13,541 nt of DNA, taken from the NCBI GenBank assembly GCA_021307315.1, contig JAJSPD010000250.1, positions 1 to 13,541 of the forward strand, read 5' to 3'. This document shows positions 1 to 8,265 of the stretch, one piece after another. Position numbers and translations under genes: made by a program. Position 1 is the first letter of the stretch; each line of letters opens with the position of its first letter. Source of the stretch: Bisporella sp. PMI_857 (taxonomy: Eukaryota > Ascomycota > Leotiomycetes > Helotiales > Helotiaceae). The notes beneath the pieces were generated by a model. It searched no databases. It was not told where the DNA came from and worked only from the letters and a program-made list of their open reading frames with translations.

Positions 1-1
1 G

Positions 2-1855
2 GTCGAAGACCCGGTTGCCCAGATCGTTGAGCGCCTGTACGAAGACACCGTATTGCGATCCCGCTTTGGTCTCAGAGGTTCTATCAGGTTCGAAAATCAT
101 AGCAACACCCTTAGTCCTGATCGAGCAGCAGAAGGGATTCAATCACTCAGCATCTCTGCAGGCCCACGACGCTCTAAACGCCTCCAAACTAGTGCGGGCA
201 GTAATCAGACTGTCCCTACATCATCAATGCACCCATCCCGTCCGCGGGCAGACCAGTTTTGTGTTTACAACATATCGGGTAGAGATGGGGAGATGGAGCA
301 TCGCGTCGCAGCGTTGGCCATAGAATATAAAGCGCCGCATAAATTGACCTTGGCTCATATCAATGAGGGGCTCGGAGAGATGGATTTGAACGAGGTGGTG
401 GAGCAAAGCGACAACGAGAGCGTGGCAGTCCGCTGCCGTCGTCTGGTCGCCGCGGTGATTACGCAAGGCTTCTCGTATATGGTCAAGGCTGGCTTGGAAT
501 ATGGTCAAATTTATACGGGAGAAGCAACGATCTTTCTGCGCATCCCAGACGATCCATCAACGGTATATTATGCGCTTTCGGTTCCTAAAGGAGATGTGGG
601 TTTGTCAACGGGGTGGGATAGGGACAGCGAGCATCCGAATCGATTGCATCTGACTGCAGTTGGCCAAGCTGTTGCATTTACGCTCCGTGCACTGCGAACG
701 CCTCCGCGAGGCGCACAATGGACCAAGAACGCTCTCGGTCAACTTAAGACGTGGGCTATCATAGTCAAGGATGCTGAGGAGGCTATCGCGATGGATGAAG
801 TGCCGTCCTCGGAATATCAGCCATCCCCCAATGTTGTGGGAGACGTCATCCGGTCTCCAATAGGTTTCCGACTTCGTAAAAAGACACAGAGTTCAGAAGC
901 GTGTCCTTCAGCTACATCGAGTTCTAGTAATGACGAGGAAGATCCAGATCATGGCCCTGATACCCCAAGCAGACGAGGACCATCATCAAGTTCCGGCCGC
1001 TCCCAATCTCGGTCGACCGGACTGAGCCCTCGTGGTTCTCAAGTCTCGAAAAAGGAGACGGTGTATAATGGTACCGGCCGCAGGAGGAGCCTCGGGCCCT
1101 TTTGTACTTCAAATTGTCTCCTGGGCTTGGTAACGGATGGCCAGCTTGACCGATCATGTCCAAATGTTAGGAAACACGGGGCAGACTCGCACAAACTCAA
1201 CAAATCAACCTTCATAGGAGCCATCCGTAAAATGTTGGAGGATCAGCTTGACTGTTGCCAGGAAATGAATGTCCATGGAGCTAGGGGGGCATTATTTAAG
1301 ATTCAATTGCCTCGACACCATTATACATTTGTCGCGAAAGGCACCGGAGTTGAGTGTGCGGAAGATTTGATACATGAATCTATAGTCTACCAGCATCTCC
1401 ATCCCATTCAAGGAAAATATATTCCGGTTCATCTGGGAGAGACGACAGTTCCAGGACCCTTATACTATGCCGGGGCCGTGGGTATCGTCCGGATGATGTT
1501 CCTCAGTTTTGCGGGATATCAGATACAATCACCTATCTCTAAGGCTGTCATAGAGCAAGCGATTCAAGGTCTACAGGCTATACATGAGCTCGGGATATTG
1601 CAGAAGGATCCTGCGACAAGGAACATACTTGTGTATCCAGGTGAATCAAGAGTTGCTTGGATAGACTTTGAGCGAGCAGGATTCTTACCTTCTCGAAAGG
1701 TCCTCGGTGTGCTATCTCCAAACAGAAAACGGAAGCGTTGGCCACCTCAAGAGGATGGAAGGAAAATACAGATGGACCTTGAAACGGGCACTAGAGCAAC
1801 CCAGTCAGAGATAAATCATGCCAGAGCAGAGCTGATGAAGCTTATATATTGCTAA
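2..1855 (+). CDS. Fungal PD-(D/E)xK nuclease-like plus kinase-like protein, N-terminus outside window
   Basis: The frame is open from base 2 to TAA at 1853-1855 (617 residues visible), with no in-frame Met at the left edge. The bases before the internal TTG at 53 still read as typical family sequence (EDPVAQIVERLYEDTVLRSR), so the gene starts left of the window. Around residues 85-120 the segment ADQFCVYN...LAIEYKAPHKL carries the Asp and ExK of a PD-(D/E)xK nuclease fold. YGQIYTGEATIFLRIPDD and RLHLTAVGQAVAFTLRAL follow. Residues about 300-370 are a Ser/acidic linker. A Cys/His cluster (CTSNC, then C and H in SCPNVRKH) comes next. The last ~190 residues are kinase-like: VAKGT (strand-3 Lys), HES (helix-C Glu), KDPATRNIL (catalytic loop Asp and Asn) and IDFERA in place of DFG. 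Known of the family: it is expanded in filamentous ascomycetes, and nuclease-kinase fusions resemble Crinkler-type effector or conflict proteins. The role here is inferred. There is no intron and no internal stop, so it looks intact apart from the missing start. Confidence 0.8.
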   Translation, partial: VEDPVAQIVERLYEDTVLRSRFGLRGSIRFENHSNTLSPDRAAEGIQSLSISAGPRRSKRLQTSAGSNQTVPTSSMHPSRPRADQFCVYNISGRDGEMEHRVAALAIEYKAPHKLTLAHINEGLGEMDLNEVVEQSDNESVAVRCRRLVAAVITQGFSYMVKAGLEYGQIYTGEATIFLRIPDDPSTVYYALSVPKGDVGLSTGWDRDSEHPNRLHLTAVGQAVAFTLRALRTPPRGAQWTKNALGQLKTWAIIVKDAEEAIAMDEVPSSEYQPSPNVVGDVIRSPIGFRLRKKTQSSEACPSATSSSSNDEEDPDHGPDTPSRRGPSSSSGRSQSRSTGLSPRGSQVSKKETVYNGTGRRRSLGPFCTSNCLLGLVTDGQLDRSCPNVRKHGADSHKLNKSTFIGAIRKMLEDQLDCCQEMNVHGARGALFKIQLPRHHYTFVAKGTGVECAEDLIHESIVYQHLHPIQGKYIPVHLGETTVPGPLYYAGAVGIVRMMFLSFAGYQIQSPISKAVIEQAIQGLQAIHELGILQKDPATRNILVYPGESRVAWIDFERAGFLPSRKVLGVLSPNRKRKRWPPQEDGRKIQMDLETGTRATQSEINHARAELMKLIYC

Positions 1856-2210
1856 GACCAGCATGAGACATATTTCGCACTCCTCAATCAGGACACGAAC
1901 TGAGAAGGTGCGATTGAGAGCTTATGCTTATCTGATCAAAGTGACAGTATAAACTGGGAACTAAACTGCATAGTAGGATATCATTCGTTTACAGGTAGCT
2001 CGCGCACTCGAAATGATGAAGGTGCACGTGAAATTGTTAGGCTTTAAAATACGCGGAAGATTCCTCAGGAGATAGGTAGGTTCGGATTTCGGAAGATCTC
2101 TGCTACAAGCTAAGAATATGATTAGCATTATCAATCGATTCTGGATACAAGCCTAATGGAACCTGGAACATTAGGTCTGAATTGACTGAACATTCTTTTC
2201 CGGCCAACAG
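1856..2210. other. Intergenic stretch, no gene seen
   Basis: This 355-bp stretch follows the stop codon of the nuclease-kinase gene. All frames are broken by stops and no repeat, TIR or structured RNA was recognised. It presumably holds the 3' UTR and terminator of the upstream gene. Its right part may include an intron of the next gene relic, because CCAACAG immediately before the ATG at 2211 would fit a splice acceptor. Confidence 0.4.
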
Positions 2211-3113
2211 ATGTTGGGGCTCACTGAGCTTTCGCTGGTGATCGATGATGGGATCGCAAACCTTTTTCTACTTTCGAAGATCATTCGCAAAAAACCGGAG
2301 GCCGACGAGTAAATCAGGGCCGCCTTACAGCTTCCCATGGACCTAATATCAGGTATTATTCGTGTGGGTGATAAATTTCCTGCGGCTAATGAGCGCGATG
2401 ATTGGCAAGAACGGCCAGGAGAAGCCATCACGAGACGGAGGCAGTACCGCCTTGCTCGAAAATACCACCAGGAAAAGATGCCGCAAGTGCACGAGATGAA
2501 GTTGAATTATATAGGAAGATCATTTAGACAGGCGAGAAAGCGTCAACGTATCACCGCAATGGAAGCATACGTTTACAACGCGCAGATGCTCGAAAGCCGA
2601 AAGCGAATGGAACATTGTGCTTTGGTCCATAACACGCTGCAACTCATCTCCACTCCCTTCATCTCCACTCCCTCCATCCCCACTCCCTCCATCTCCACTC
2701 CCTCCATCTCCACTCCCTCCATCTCCACTCCCTCCATCTCCACTCACCGCCCCAACAGTCCACGACATAGACAACGATGCCCTTTCCACCTTCTCACCAC
2801 CTTGGTCTCCAATGTACTCCCGCCTTCTCCAATTCTCCATGCCAGACACGGATGTCATGTTCATGCAATTCAGATTCTGTCCTGGCAATCCCTCAGCAAG
2901 GTTCTATTTTTTCAATTTTTGCAGACAGGAAGAACGCTACGACTATGCTCACGCTGTCGAAACTACAACCATAGCCGCTCAGATGCTGTCTTCCGCAACA
3001 CCATCAACGAGCCCAACATGGCGTCCTTTCCTGTCCCGGAGGTGCTAGATTCTCGGCCAGGGAATAAGCACTTCGTTCCTCGCACTCCATATAACCTTCG
3101 GCGGAGATCCTAG
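2211..3113 (+). pseudogene. Relic of a fungal hypothetical-protein gene with in-frame stop and repeat insertion
   Basis: One frame reads MLGLTELSLVIDDGIANLFL...KKPEADE, stops at TAA 2310-2312, and continues in the same frame as IRAALQLPMDLISGIIRVGDKFP, then AITRRRQYRLARKYHQEKM. The order (hydrophobic helix, Ile-Arg-Lys, then a KFP motif, then TRRRQ...YH) resembles, from memory, the N-terminal half of an abundant uncharacterised fungal family. In that family an aromatic residue would be expected where the TAA now stands (after ADE). The reading frame is coding-like to about 2640. It then runs into a 15-bp minisatellite, after which the composition no longer identifies the right frame (frame of 2337 runs to 3113; frame of 2617 runs to 3048). 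A splice acceptor could precede 2211, and TGA at 2187-2189 blocks further extension. The decay reading is better supported than the family name. Confidence 0.45.
2646..2745 (+). repeat. 15-bp minisatellite, six copies plus a partial
   Basis: Unit ATCTCCACTCCCTCC is repeated at 2646, 2661, 2676, 2691, 2706 and 2721, with a partial copy at 2736. Variants are C to T at the 14th base of copy 1 and T to C at the 4th base of copy 3. The unit length is a multiple of three, so all frames stay open through it (STPSI or SPLPP repeats on +, GDGGS on -). This is why several overlapping long ORFs appear here, and none of them is evidence for a gene by itself. Confidence 0.95.
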
Positions 3114-3204
3114 AACCTGGGATGATGGCAAAGGTACCGGACTGGTTGCTATCAAGTTTGAGCCTGAAAGTGTTGAGAATAACCAGCTCGATGATTGGTC
3201 CTAG
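3049..3204 (+). pseudogene. Short coding-like segment, unidentified
   Basis: After TAG at 3046-3048 the same frame reads to TAG at 3202-3204 and contains GDPRTWDDGKGTGLVAIKFE followed by an acidic tail, a composition more protein-like than its surroundings. It is in frame with the 2617-3048 reading through the minisatellite, so it could be a decayed 3' exon of the relic gene upstream. I do not recognise the family, and chance is a real alternative for about 35 residues. Confidence 0.2.
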
Positions 3205-3410
3205 CATTCCCATTGTCTACGGTAGGCTGCGATATCAGATCATTTACCGTAAAGTTGTCGGGGGCAAAATTCCTCCGGCTGGCTGCCATCGACTGACGAT
3301 CGGATCCGAGCACTGATGCTCGCTCTTTGATTTTTTAATGTTTCCAACTTATGCGCGGTAAAAGAGCAGACGGCTTTTGGACCACTAGAACCAGCGACCA
3401 GGTCACGTGA

Positions 3411-3488
3411 TGGAGTCTGGAGGAGTCCTGGGAGTCTATATGGACTCCAGGGACTCCAAGGGACTCCAACCCAACTATAGTATATAAG
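3411..3488 (+). promoter_or_regulatory. GGAGTC/GACTCC repeat cluster and TATA box
   Basis: TGGAGTC, GGAGTC and GGGAGTC are followed by inverted GGACTCC, GGACTCC and GGACTCC, forming an imperfect hairpin around TATAT at 3437-3441. The sequence TATATAAG lies at 3481-3488, about 20 bp past the last copy. Just upstream is an E-box-like CACGTG at 3404-3409. This arrangement is typical of an LTR U3 or a strong promoter. No gene or reverse transcriptase follows, so it is most likely a solo LTR or promoter relic. Confidence 0.4.
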
Positions 3489-3590
3489 TAGTCATAGTTT
3501 CGCAGTTTAGGAGCTTCGTGCTCAACCTTCATTATAGTTTAGCAATATAGGTTTATCTTGTTATACTTGTAACGTTTCACTTCTTAGTGA

Positions 3591-3834
3591 CAGTGTAGCC
3601 AGTAGTACGTACGGCCGTACAAAAGCTCGGGCCATACGCTAATGGCTGTACTGCATAAACGCCAAGAGAAGTTTTTACAGGGATATTTTTTGGTGTATTC
3701 CGTACAATATTTTGAAAATACAGCCAGTATACGGCCACACGGCCTGTACGTACCCCCGTAAAAATGCAGACATTTTTTATTACTAATCAAACCGTACCGT
3801 ATTTCTCCTCGAGACTGTACTGTTGGCTACACTG
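3591..3834. mobile_element. hAT-type MITE, 244 bp, with perfect 8-bp target duplication
   Basis: The left end CAGTGTAGCCAGTAGTAC and the right end GTACTGTTGGCTACACTG are imperfect inverted repeats; the outer 11 bp CAGTGTAGCCA are perfect. Immediately outside, CTTAGTGA occurs on both sides (3583-3590 and 3835-3842), a perfect 8-bp duplication. An 8-bp duplication with ends starting CAGTG is diagnostic of the hAT superfamily. Sub-terminal GTACGTACGGCCGT (3605-3618) is echoed inversely near 3737-3753, as expected for transposase-binding repeats. There is no transposase ORF, so it is non-autonomous. The intact duplication argues for a fairly recent insertion. Confidence 0.9.
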
Positions 3835-3968
3835 CTTAGTGAAGAACAGTGTCTAGTTCATTTCGTTTATACCATACCAACCAACGAGCCCCGTGTTGGT
3901 TTCTCCGGGGGTGATATCACGATTGAATCAAAAACAAAAGGTACTGTAGACTGCTGTATATTCTGATT

Positions 3969-3987
3969 GCCTCCTCTATGAGGAGGC
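3969..3987. repeat. Perfect 8-bp inverted repeat
   Basis: GCCTCCTC, a TAT loop and GAGGAGGC form a GC-rich perfect stem. A TATATATAAG box lies about 20 bp downstream. It could be a hairpin or a dyad protein-binding site; no gene close by allows a choice. Confidence 0.5.
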
Positions 3988-4130
3988 TGGTAGCTAGCTA
4001 TATATAAGGAATGAATGTGGTCAAAGCAATAGCTAGCGTGTCTCAGGTGTCGCACTGAAGTTACCCCGTGATTGTACCGACAGTGAGATAGACCAACCAA
4101 ACGAAGCAATATAGAACACCTAAAGTGTTC

Positions 4131-4631
4131 TTAGTATGTCAGGTTAGGAGGGTCTGTTGCAGAGTGCAGCAAAGAGAATTGATGTCAGAGGAAGATACTG
4201 AGGGAGGATGGTTGAGGTAGAAATTGACGAAGAACAGTTCAGAAGGTGCGAGTAGACGACAACGATCAAGGAGGAGGGTGGATAAGGAAGGAAGTGAAGG
4301 GATGAAGGGCAGACTCGGGAAACTTATACCATGGCGTCCATAGTTGCCTTCAAAGCCTCGGGTCGCGATCCTTCGTCACATCTGCATGTTGGAAACAAAT
4401 GCTCACTAAGAGGCTGTGTTTGCGGACAAGAGACATGAATGGGCGCTACTACAACCACCTTGTCGCTTGATCATGACAACCTGTTACTATTGTTCGTGTT
4501 CACCGGCCAAGTCTGCCTTGGACACTATCCAAGTATGGACTATCAGCTGGCATTGGCCATGTTACGAGGTCCATCGAACCCGGTGCCATCTTCTTGCGCC
4601 GTTGGGATATAGCAGCCGCTCATGATAGTCC
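4131..4631. other. No gene seen; purine-rich stretch 4140-4320
   Basis: From 4140 to 4320 the + strand is strongly purine-rich (GAGGA, GGAAGG, GAAGAACA), that is pyrimidine-rich on the minus strand, as in fungal promoter/5' UTR regions. No convincing ORF follows on either strand. Short frames near 4439-4625 carry no motif I recognise. Confidence 0.35.
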
Positions 4632-5147
4632 ATGCTTAAGCCCCAACAATGTCAAGTCATATGGGTACTTGGCAGCAAAGCTGCATCGAGAGCTAATGTC
4701 AGTCCTAGTCAACACCAAAAAGTTGGTAGCCGAGTCTCGAAGGGGGGTCCACTTGACCAAGGGTCTGATAAGGAGGGTAAATTTTGGCTCTGGCAACGGG
4801 TTTTGGCTTGGATAATGTCACTCGCGTGTGCTGATGCGCTTGAAGCGTCGAGGAAAGGATATTGATACCTGCTGGATGCACAAGTGGAGATGCTCGGCCA
4901 ATTACGGAAGGAGTACCTCCCAGACAAACTTTCTATGCTTACCGCCAATCCAAGGCATATTTGGCATCTATGTGGGATGTGACATTGTGCCATTGTCATG
5001 GCAAGGAGGGATGCAGGGGAGCGGCGGACGAATAGTGATGGTAGGCACTACGAGCAGGAGAGATGCTCTGGAGTGCGTCAGCTTATCTTCTGCACTTCGC
5101 CAAAGATGTACCAGGCTGTGGCTGCAGATGACGACGGCACTTTCATC
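4632..5147 (+). pseudogene. Possible decayed reading frame, unidentified
   Basis: One frame can be followed for about 170 codons with stops at 4863-4865 (TGA), near 4977 (TGA) and at the end. The most protein-like part is VEMLGQLRKEYLPDKLSMLT followed by ANPRHIWHLC, and later QAVAADDDGTFIRR. The TGA stops could have come from CGA or TGG by C-to-T (RIP-like) change. No family is recognised, and overlapping frames on both strands are of similar length, so this is only a candidate. Confidence 0.2.
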
Positions 5148-5380
5148 AGGAGGAGCTGAAGGGGTGCAATCAGCTAAGATGTGCACTAGCTTTGCTCCTT
5201 ATGCATCCCACTACATGTGATGATATGGAACACGGAGAACGATGGGCGGAGACTGGAGACATGCAACCATTCTCACCTCCCCCCATATAATCAAGAGGTG
5301 CGAGCGAGGCAGATTCGGCGGGCGAGGGGTTCAAATTTGACGTCTCATTCGCACTTAGCCACAATCCACCGGAAGCAATA

Positions 5381-5403
5381 CAGTGAAATCTGGTTATATG
5401 GGA
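5381..5403 (+). repeat. Left terminal inverted repeat of the pogo element
   Basis: 23 bp, perfect reverse complement of 8266-8288, preceded by TA. It ends in TATATGGGA, a motif repeated many times inside the element ends. Confidence 0.95.
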
Positions 5404-5574
5404 TTCTGATATATGGGAAATCTCTATATATGGGAATAGAATTGCGGCACCGTCGAAATTTAGGTGTGTATATAGGAAAATCTCTATATTAGGGATATGG
5501 GAATAGATTGCCGAGACTTTAGCGGCATTCCCATATAAATATGGGGTGGTCATTCCTTTGGAAAAAAACAAATA

Positions 5575-6112
5575 CAGTCGAAACTGTTTATATGGGAACG
5601 CTTGGTTCCAAGTCCTGACTCCCATATATAGGGGTTTCCCATGTAAAGGGGTCTTATGTAAGCAAGATTATACTGCATTCTAGAAGCACCTTCCAGCGAT
5701 ATACACACCAAATTAGAGTTAAAATACCACTGGCGTAAACGATATTTCTTCTTATTCGTAGGATTATAGCCCTTTATTCGACTTCTAAACTGTGCTGCGA
5801 TTAGTACACCTGGGATAATCGGTTCTCTATCTCTCGATAAAGCATATAATGAAGCTTAGAAATGGTCAAAATAAAAGTATTTTTGTTCAATTAAGGGGTG
5901 CTGACAATCATATAATAACTAATCTGGGAACAGGAACTTAGGCCCCACCACATTCTTATATGGGAATGCACCAAAAAAGCTTGTATCTCATTCCCATATG
6001 CATTTAAAGAGGGTTTCCCATTTACCCACTATAAAATCGACTGTTCCAGGCCTTCATTCCCATATCTAGAGGTTTTTCATATAAGGAGTTTTCATATAAA
6101 CAGTTTCGACTG
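5575..6112. mobile_element. Nested TA-flanked MITE (538 bp) inside the pogo element
   Basis: The left end CAGTCGAAACTGTTTATATG (5575-5594) is matched perfectly for 20 bp by the reverse complement of 6093-6112, and both ends are flanked by TA (5573-5574, 6113-6114). This is a second complete Tc1/mariner-type insertion lying within the 5' non-coding part of the larger element. Its TIR matches the host element's TIR at 19 of 23 positions, so it belongs to a related pogo family. It has no ORF of note and is non-autonomous, perhaps cross-mobilised by the same or a sister transposase. It carries its own sub-terminal TCCCATAT/ATATGGGA copies. Confidence 0.85.
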
Positions 6113-6250
6113 TATGCGGTAATGTGTTATGACACCTGCATTTAAAATTAGTGATCCAGCCAGAACGGCAATACTTAGACTATTTATTATACTTCTTGTT
6201 ATGAAATTGCTCTTGACGCACTTATTTCTACTACTTTTGTAACAGCGAAT
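6113..6250 (+). promoter_or_regulatory. Presumed transposase promoter / 5' UTR
   Basis: About 138 bp separates the nested MITE from the transposase ATG at 6251. It is AT-rich and contains TATTTATTATAC near 6181, a TATA-like candidate. The nested MITE now sits directly upstream, so any regulatory sequence further out has been displaced by 538 bp. Confidence 0.35.
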
Positions 6251-8121
6251 ATGCCTATTCGACCCCCTTCACCTGCTGAGCCTGGAGTACCAATTCATGC
6301 CCCACCGAAGCGTAGAAAGACACGTCATAATCCTACTAACGAGCAAAAATTCAGGCTTCGCGAATGGTATTTTGACGATGAATTTATAGGAAATGGTCCT
6401 CATGGAGCTAAAACCCTAAAAGATTGTGGTGTATGGTGGAATAACAAATACGGCTGGTTTTTACCCTCCTCCAACGCCTCCAAATATATATCCGACTCAT
6501 ATTTATATCTCAGCGATGCAAAAGCTGCTTGGAGGAAACAATCGTCTCGTCAAAATCGAGTTGGCAATTGGCCTATTTTAGAGGATTGTTTATTCGAATG
6601 GCAGCAGAGGTTTGAGGTAGCTGGAGGGCACTGTACTGGTGATATTTTGAGAGCAAAAGCAACTGAATTTTGGGGATTATTGATTGAATATTCAGGTGAG
6701 TTATCTGTAAATAATATATTAGCCTTTCTTTAACAATTGCAGGTCAATCGTGCCCAAAATGGACAGACGGCTGGCTGGAGGGGTTTAAGAAAAGACACGG
6801 AATTCGCCAGCGAATTCGCCATGGAGAAGCTGCGTCTGCAGCAACAGGAGAAGAGACCAAACGAATTATGGAAGAGATACGTACAGAATGTGAGAATTAT
6901 GAGGCCAGAGACGTATACAATACCGACGAAACAGGCTACTTTTGGAGAGCTTGTCCAAAACGCTCTTTGGCTACTGCAACGTCTTCTGGCACAAAACAAG
7001 GGAAGGAGCGAATCTCTGTCCTTTTAACGTGCAATGCCGATGGATCTGATAAGCTTCCTCTTTGGTTTATAGGCAAGTATAAACAGCCTCGCTGCTTTCG
7101 AAGAGAAAGACTTCAAGGCTTATGTACTTTGGGGGCACACTGGCGACATAACAAAAAAGCCTGGATGAACACAGAGATCTTTAAAGAGTTTCTAAGAGAT
7201 TTTGACAATAGGTTCCATGGCCGTAAGGTCCTTCTTCTCATGGATAACTTCAGTGCGCATATGCGAGCGTATGAGGAATTACAGGAAGAAAAACAGCTGC
7301 GAAACACGAAAGTGATATGGTAAGTTAATGTAGCTACACTTTATCCTTCCTTATCTATTGGGTCAGCTAATTTGGCTAGGCTCCCTCCAAACGCTACCTC
7401 GATTCATCAGCCTCTTGATCAGGGTATTATCAATTCCTGGAAGGTTCATGTACGATCACAATGGGTACGATTTATGGCATATAATTTCGACGCTGGCAAA
7501 GATTTTATGGCTGAAATGCATGTGCTACAAGCTGTACGATGGGCTATTTCTGTCTGGGAAAACGACGTCACTAAGCCTACGATTCAAAACTGCTGGGCGC
7601 GTTCACAATGCTACGATATGGGCCAATTTCCTCGAGTTAATAATGGTATACATGTGGATGTAGATGGATCTGGAGACGCTTGGAAGGATAGTAGGGATAA
7701 TATTGAAGAGCTCACGAAAGCTTTATATAATCTACGACACCAAGGGGCTTTGGAAGACATTGGCAGCGTGCTAGACTTCGTCAACCCCCAGGACGAGCAA
7801 ATAGTCGACGAGCCTGAAGTGATTACGCAGTCAATAGCAGACGCTTATAACCCTGAGCTTGATCCTGAATCCGGTGACGACGAGCCTATTGATCCCTGCG
7901 TTTCTCTCGCTGAAGCTCTCAATGCACTTCACCAATTACGCCGATATGAAGAGCAACAGGAGCAAAGCGACTATTTCAAATCATCAATTCTATTACAAGA
8001 GCTTCGTACATATGAGAGAGAGCTTTCACGGCGTAACTTTGAGGCTCGGTCAACAAATCAGGGTGATATTAGGTCCTTTCTGGCTAAGCACGATGAGCTA
8101 GTTATTCCCTCATCCCTATAA
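6251..8121 (+). CDS. pogo-family DDE transposase (ABP1/CENP-B-like), three exons
   Basis: It catalyses cut-and-paste movement of the surrounding element, acting in the nucleus on the TIRs. Proposed exons are 6251-6695, 6743-7319 and 7380-8121, joining to 587 aa with the frame kept. Introns are 6696-6742 (GTGAGT...TTGCAG) and 7320-7379 (GTAAGT...GGCTAG). Residues about 20-80 (TNEQKFRLREWYFDDEF to SKYISDSY) fit the ABP1-type N-terminal HTH. Residues about 105-170 (WPILEDCLFEWQQRF to PKWTDGWLEGFKKRH) fit the CENP-B/Tc5 HTH. The DDE_1 catalytic core follows: D210 in NTDETGYFW, D316 in LLLMDNFSAH and D354 in QPLDQGI; by my count 37 residues separate the last two. The splice at 7320/7380 builds the motif LPPNATSIHQPLDQG across the junction, strong support for that intron. 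An acidic and then coiled Glu/Arg-rich C-tail ends at TAA. No stop, frameshift or missing catalytic residue is seen. Confidence 0.93.
6696..6742 (+). other. Transposase intron 1 (47 nt)
   Basis: Donor GTGAGT after TATTCAG and acceptor TTGCAG before GTCAATCG. Removing it joins EYSG to QSCPKWTDGWLEGFKKRH, the expected CENP-B HTH continuation; unspliced, the frame ends at a TAA in the intron. Confidence 0.9.
7320..7379 (+). other. Transposase intron 2 (60 nt)
   Basis: Donor GTAAGT splits the TGG codon and the acceptor is GGCTAG. Splicing removes TAA at 7321-7323 and restores KVIWLPPNATSIHQPLDQG, the conserved pogo signature around the third catalytic Asp. Confidence 0.92.
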
Positions 8122-8265
8122 GAAAGCTGGATTTTAAGTTGGCAGTGAATTTGGTCTATCTATACTATGAAATGGCTGTAGTTCAAAAATCACTTTTAGC
8201 TATGACGTGCATCTGGCTATATGGGAACTCTCTATATATAGGAACCCGGGCTCTGAACCTTCGAT
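8122..8265 (+). other. 3' non-coding part of the pogo element
   Basis: This 144-bp stretch lies between the transposase stop and the right TIR. It carries one sub-terminal ATATGGGA copy (8219-8226) in a context (GGCTATATGGGAACTCTCTA) close to the left sub-terminal region at 5405-5436. No gene is seen. Confidence 0.6.

Larger units (their letters stand above)
3411..4110 (+). repeat. Possible LTR-like relic carrying a nested MITE
   Basis: Repeat-rich U3-like start, TATA box and a non-coding transcript-like stretch are interrupted by the hAT MITE at 3591-3834 and resume after it. A second TATA-like element (TATATATAAG) lies at about 4000. No second LTR copy, primer-binding site, polypurine tract or gag/pol fragment was found, and flanking duplications could not be set. 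The call rests on promoter-like structure only, so the boundaries are approximate. Confidence 0.25.

Noticed and set aside
53..1855. Start of the nuclease-kinase gene at 53
   Set aside because: The codon at 53 is TTG and the sequence before it still reads as conserved family protein; the real start is left of the window.
2520..2888. Minus-strand ORF with GDGGS repeats and + strand PSPLP repeats
   Set aside because: Both are translations of the 15-bp minisatellite, which keeps every frame open; not evidence of a gene.
3900..3940. tRNA primer-binding site of an LTR retrotransposon
   Set aside because: GGTGATATCACG is suggestive but matches no primer complement I can support, and no gag/pol or second LTR is present.
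4114..4130. GAACAC/GTGTTC dyad as a terminator or operator
   Set aside because: Six-base stem with a five-base loop is common by chance and no adjacent gene is supported.
5170..5625. 151-codon minus-strand ORF
   Set aside because: It runs across the left end of the pogo element, its TIR and the start of the nested MITE, so it is assembled from unrelated pieces.
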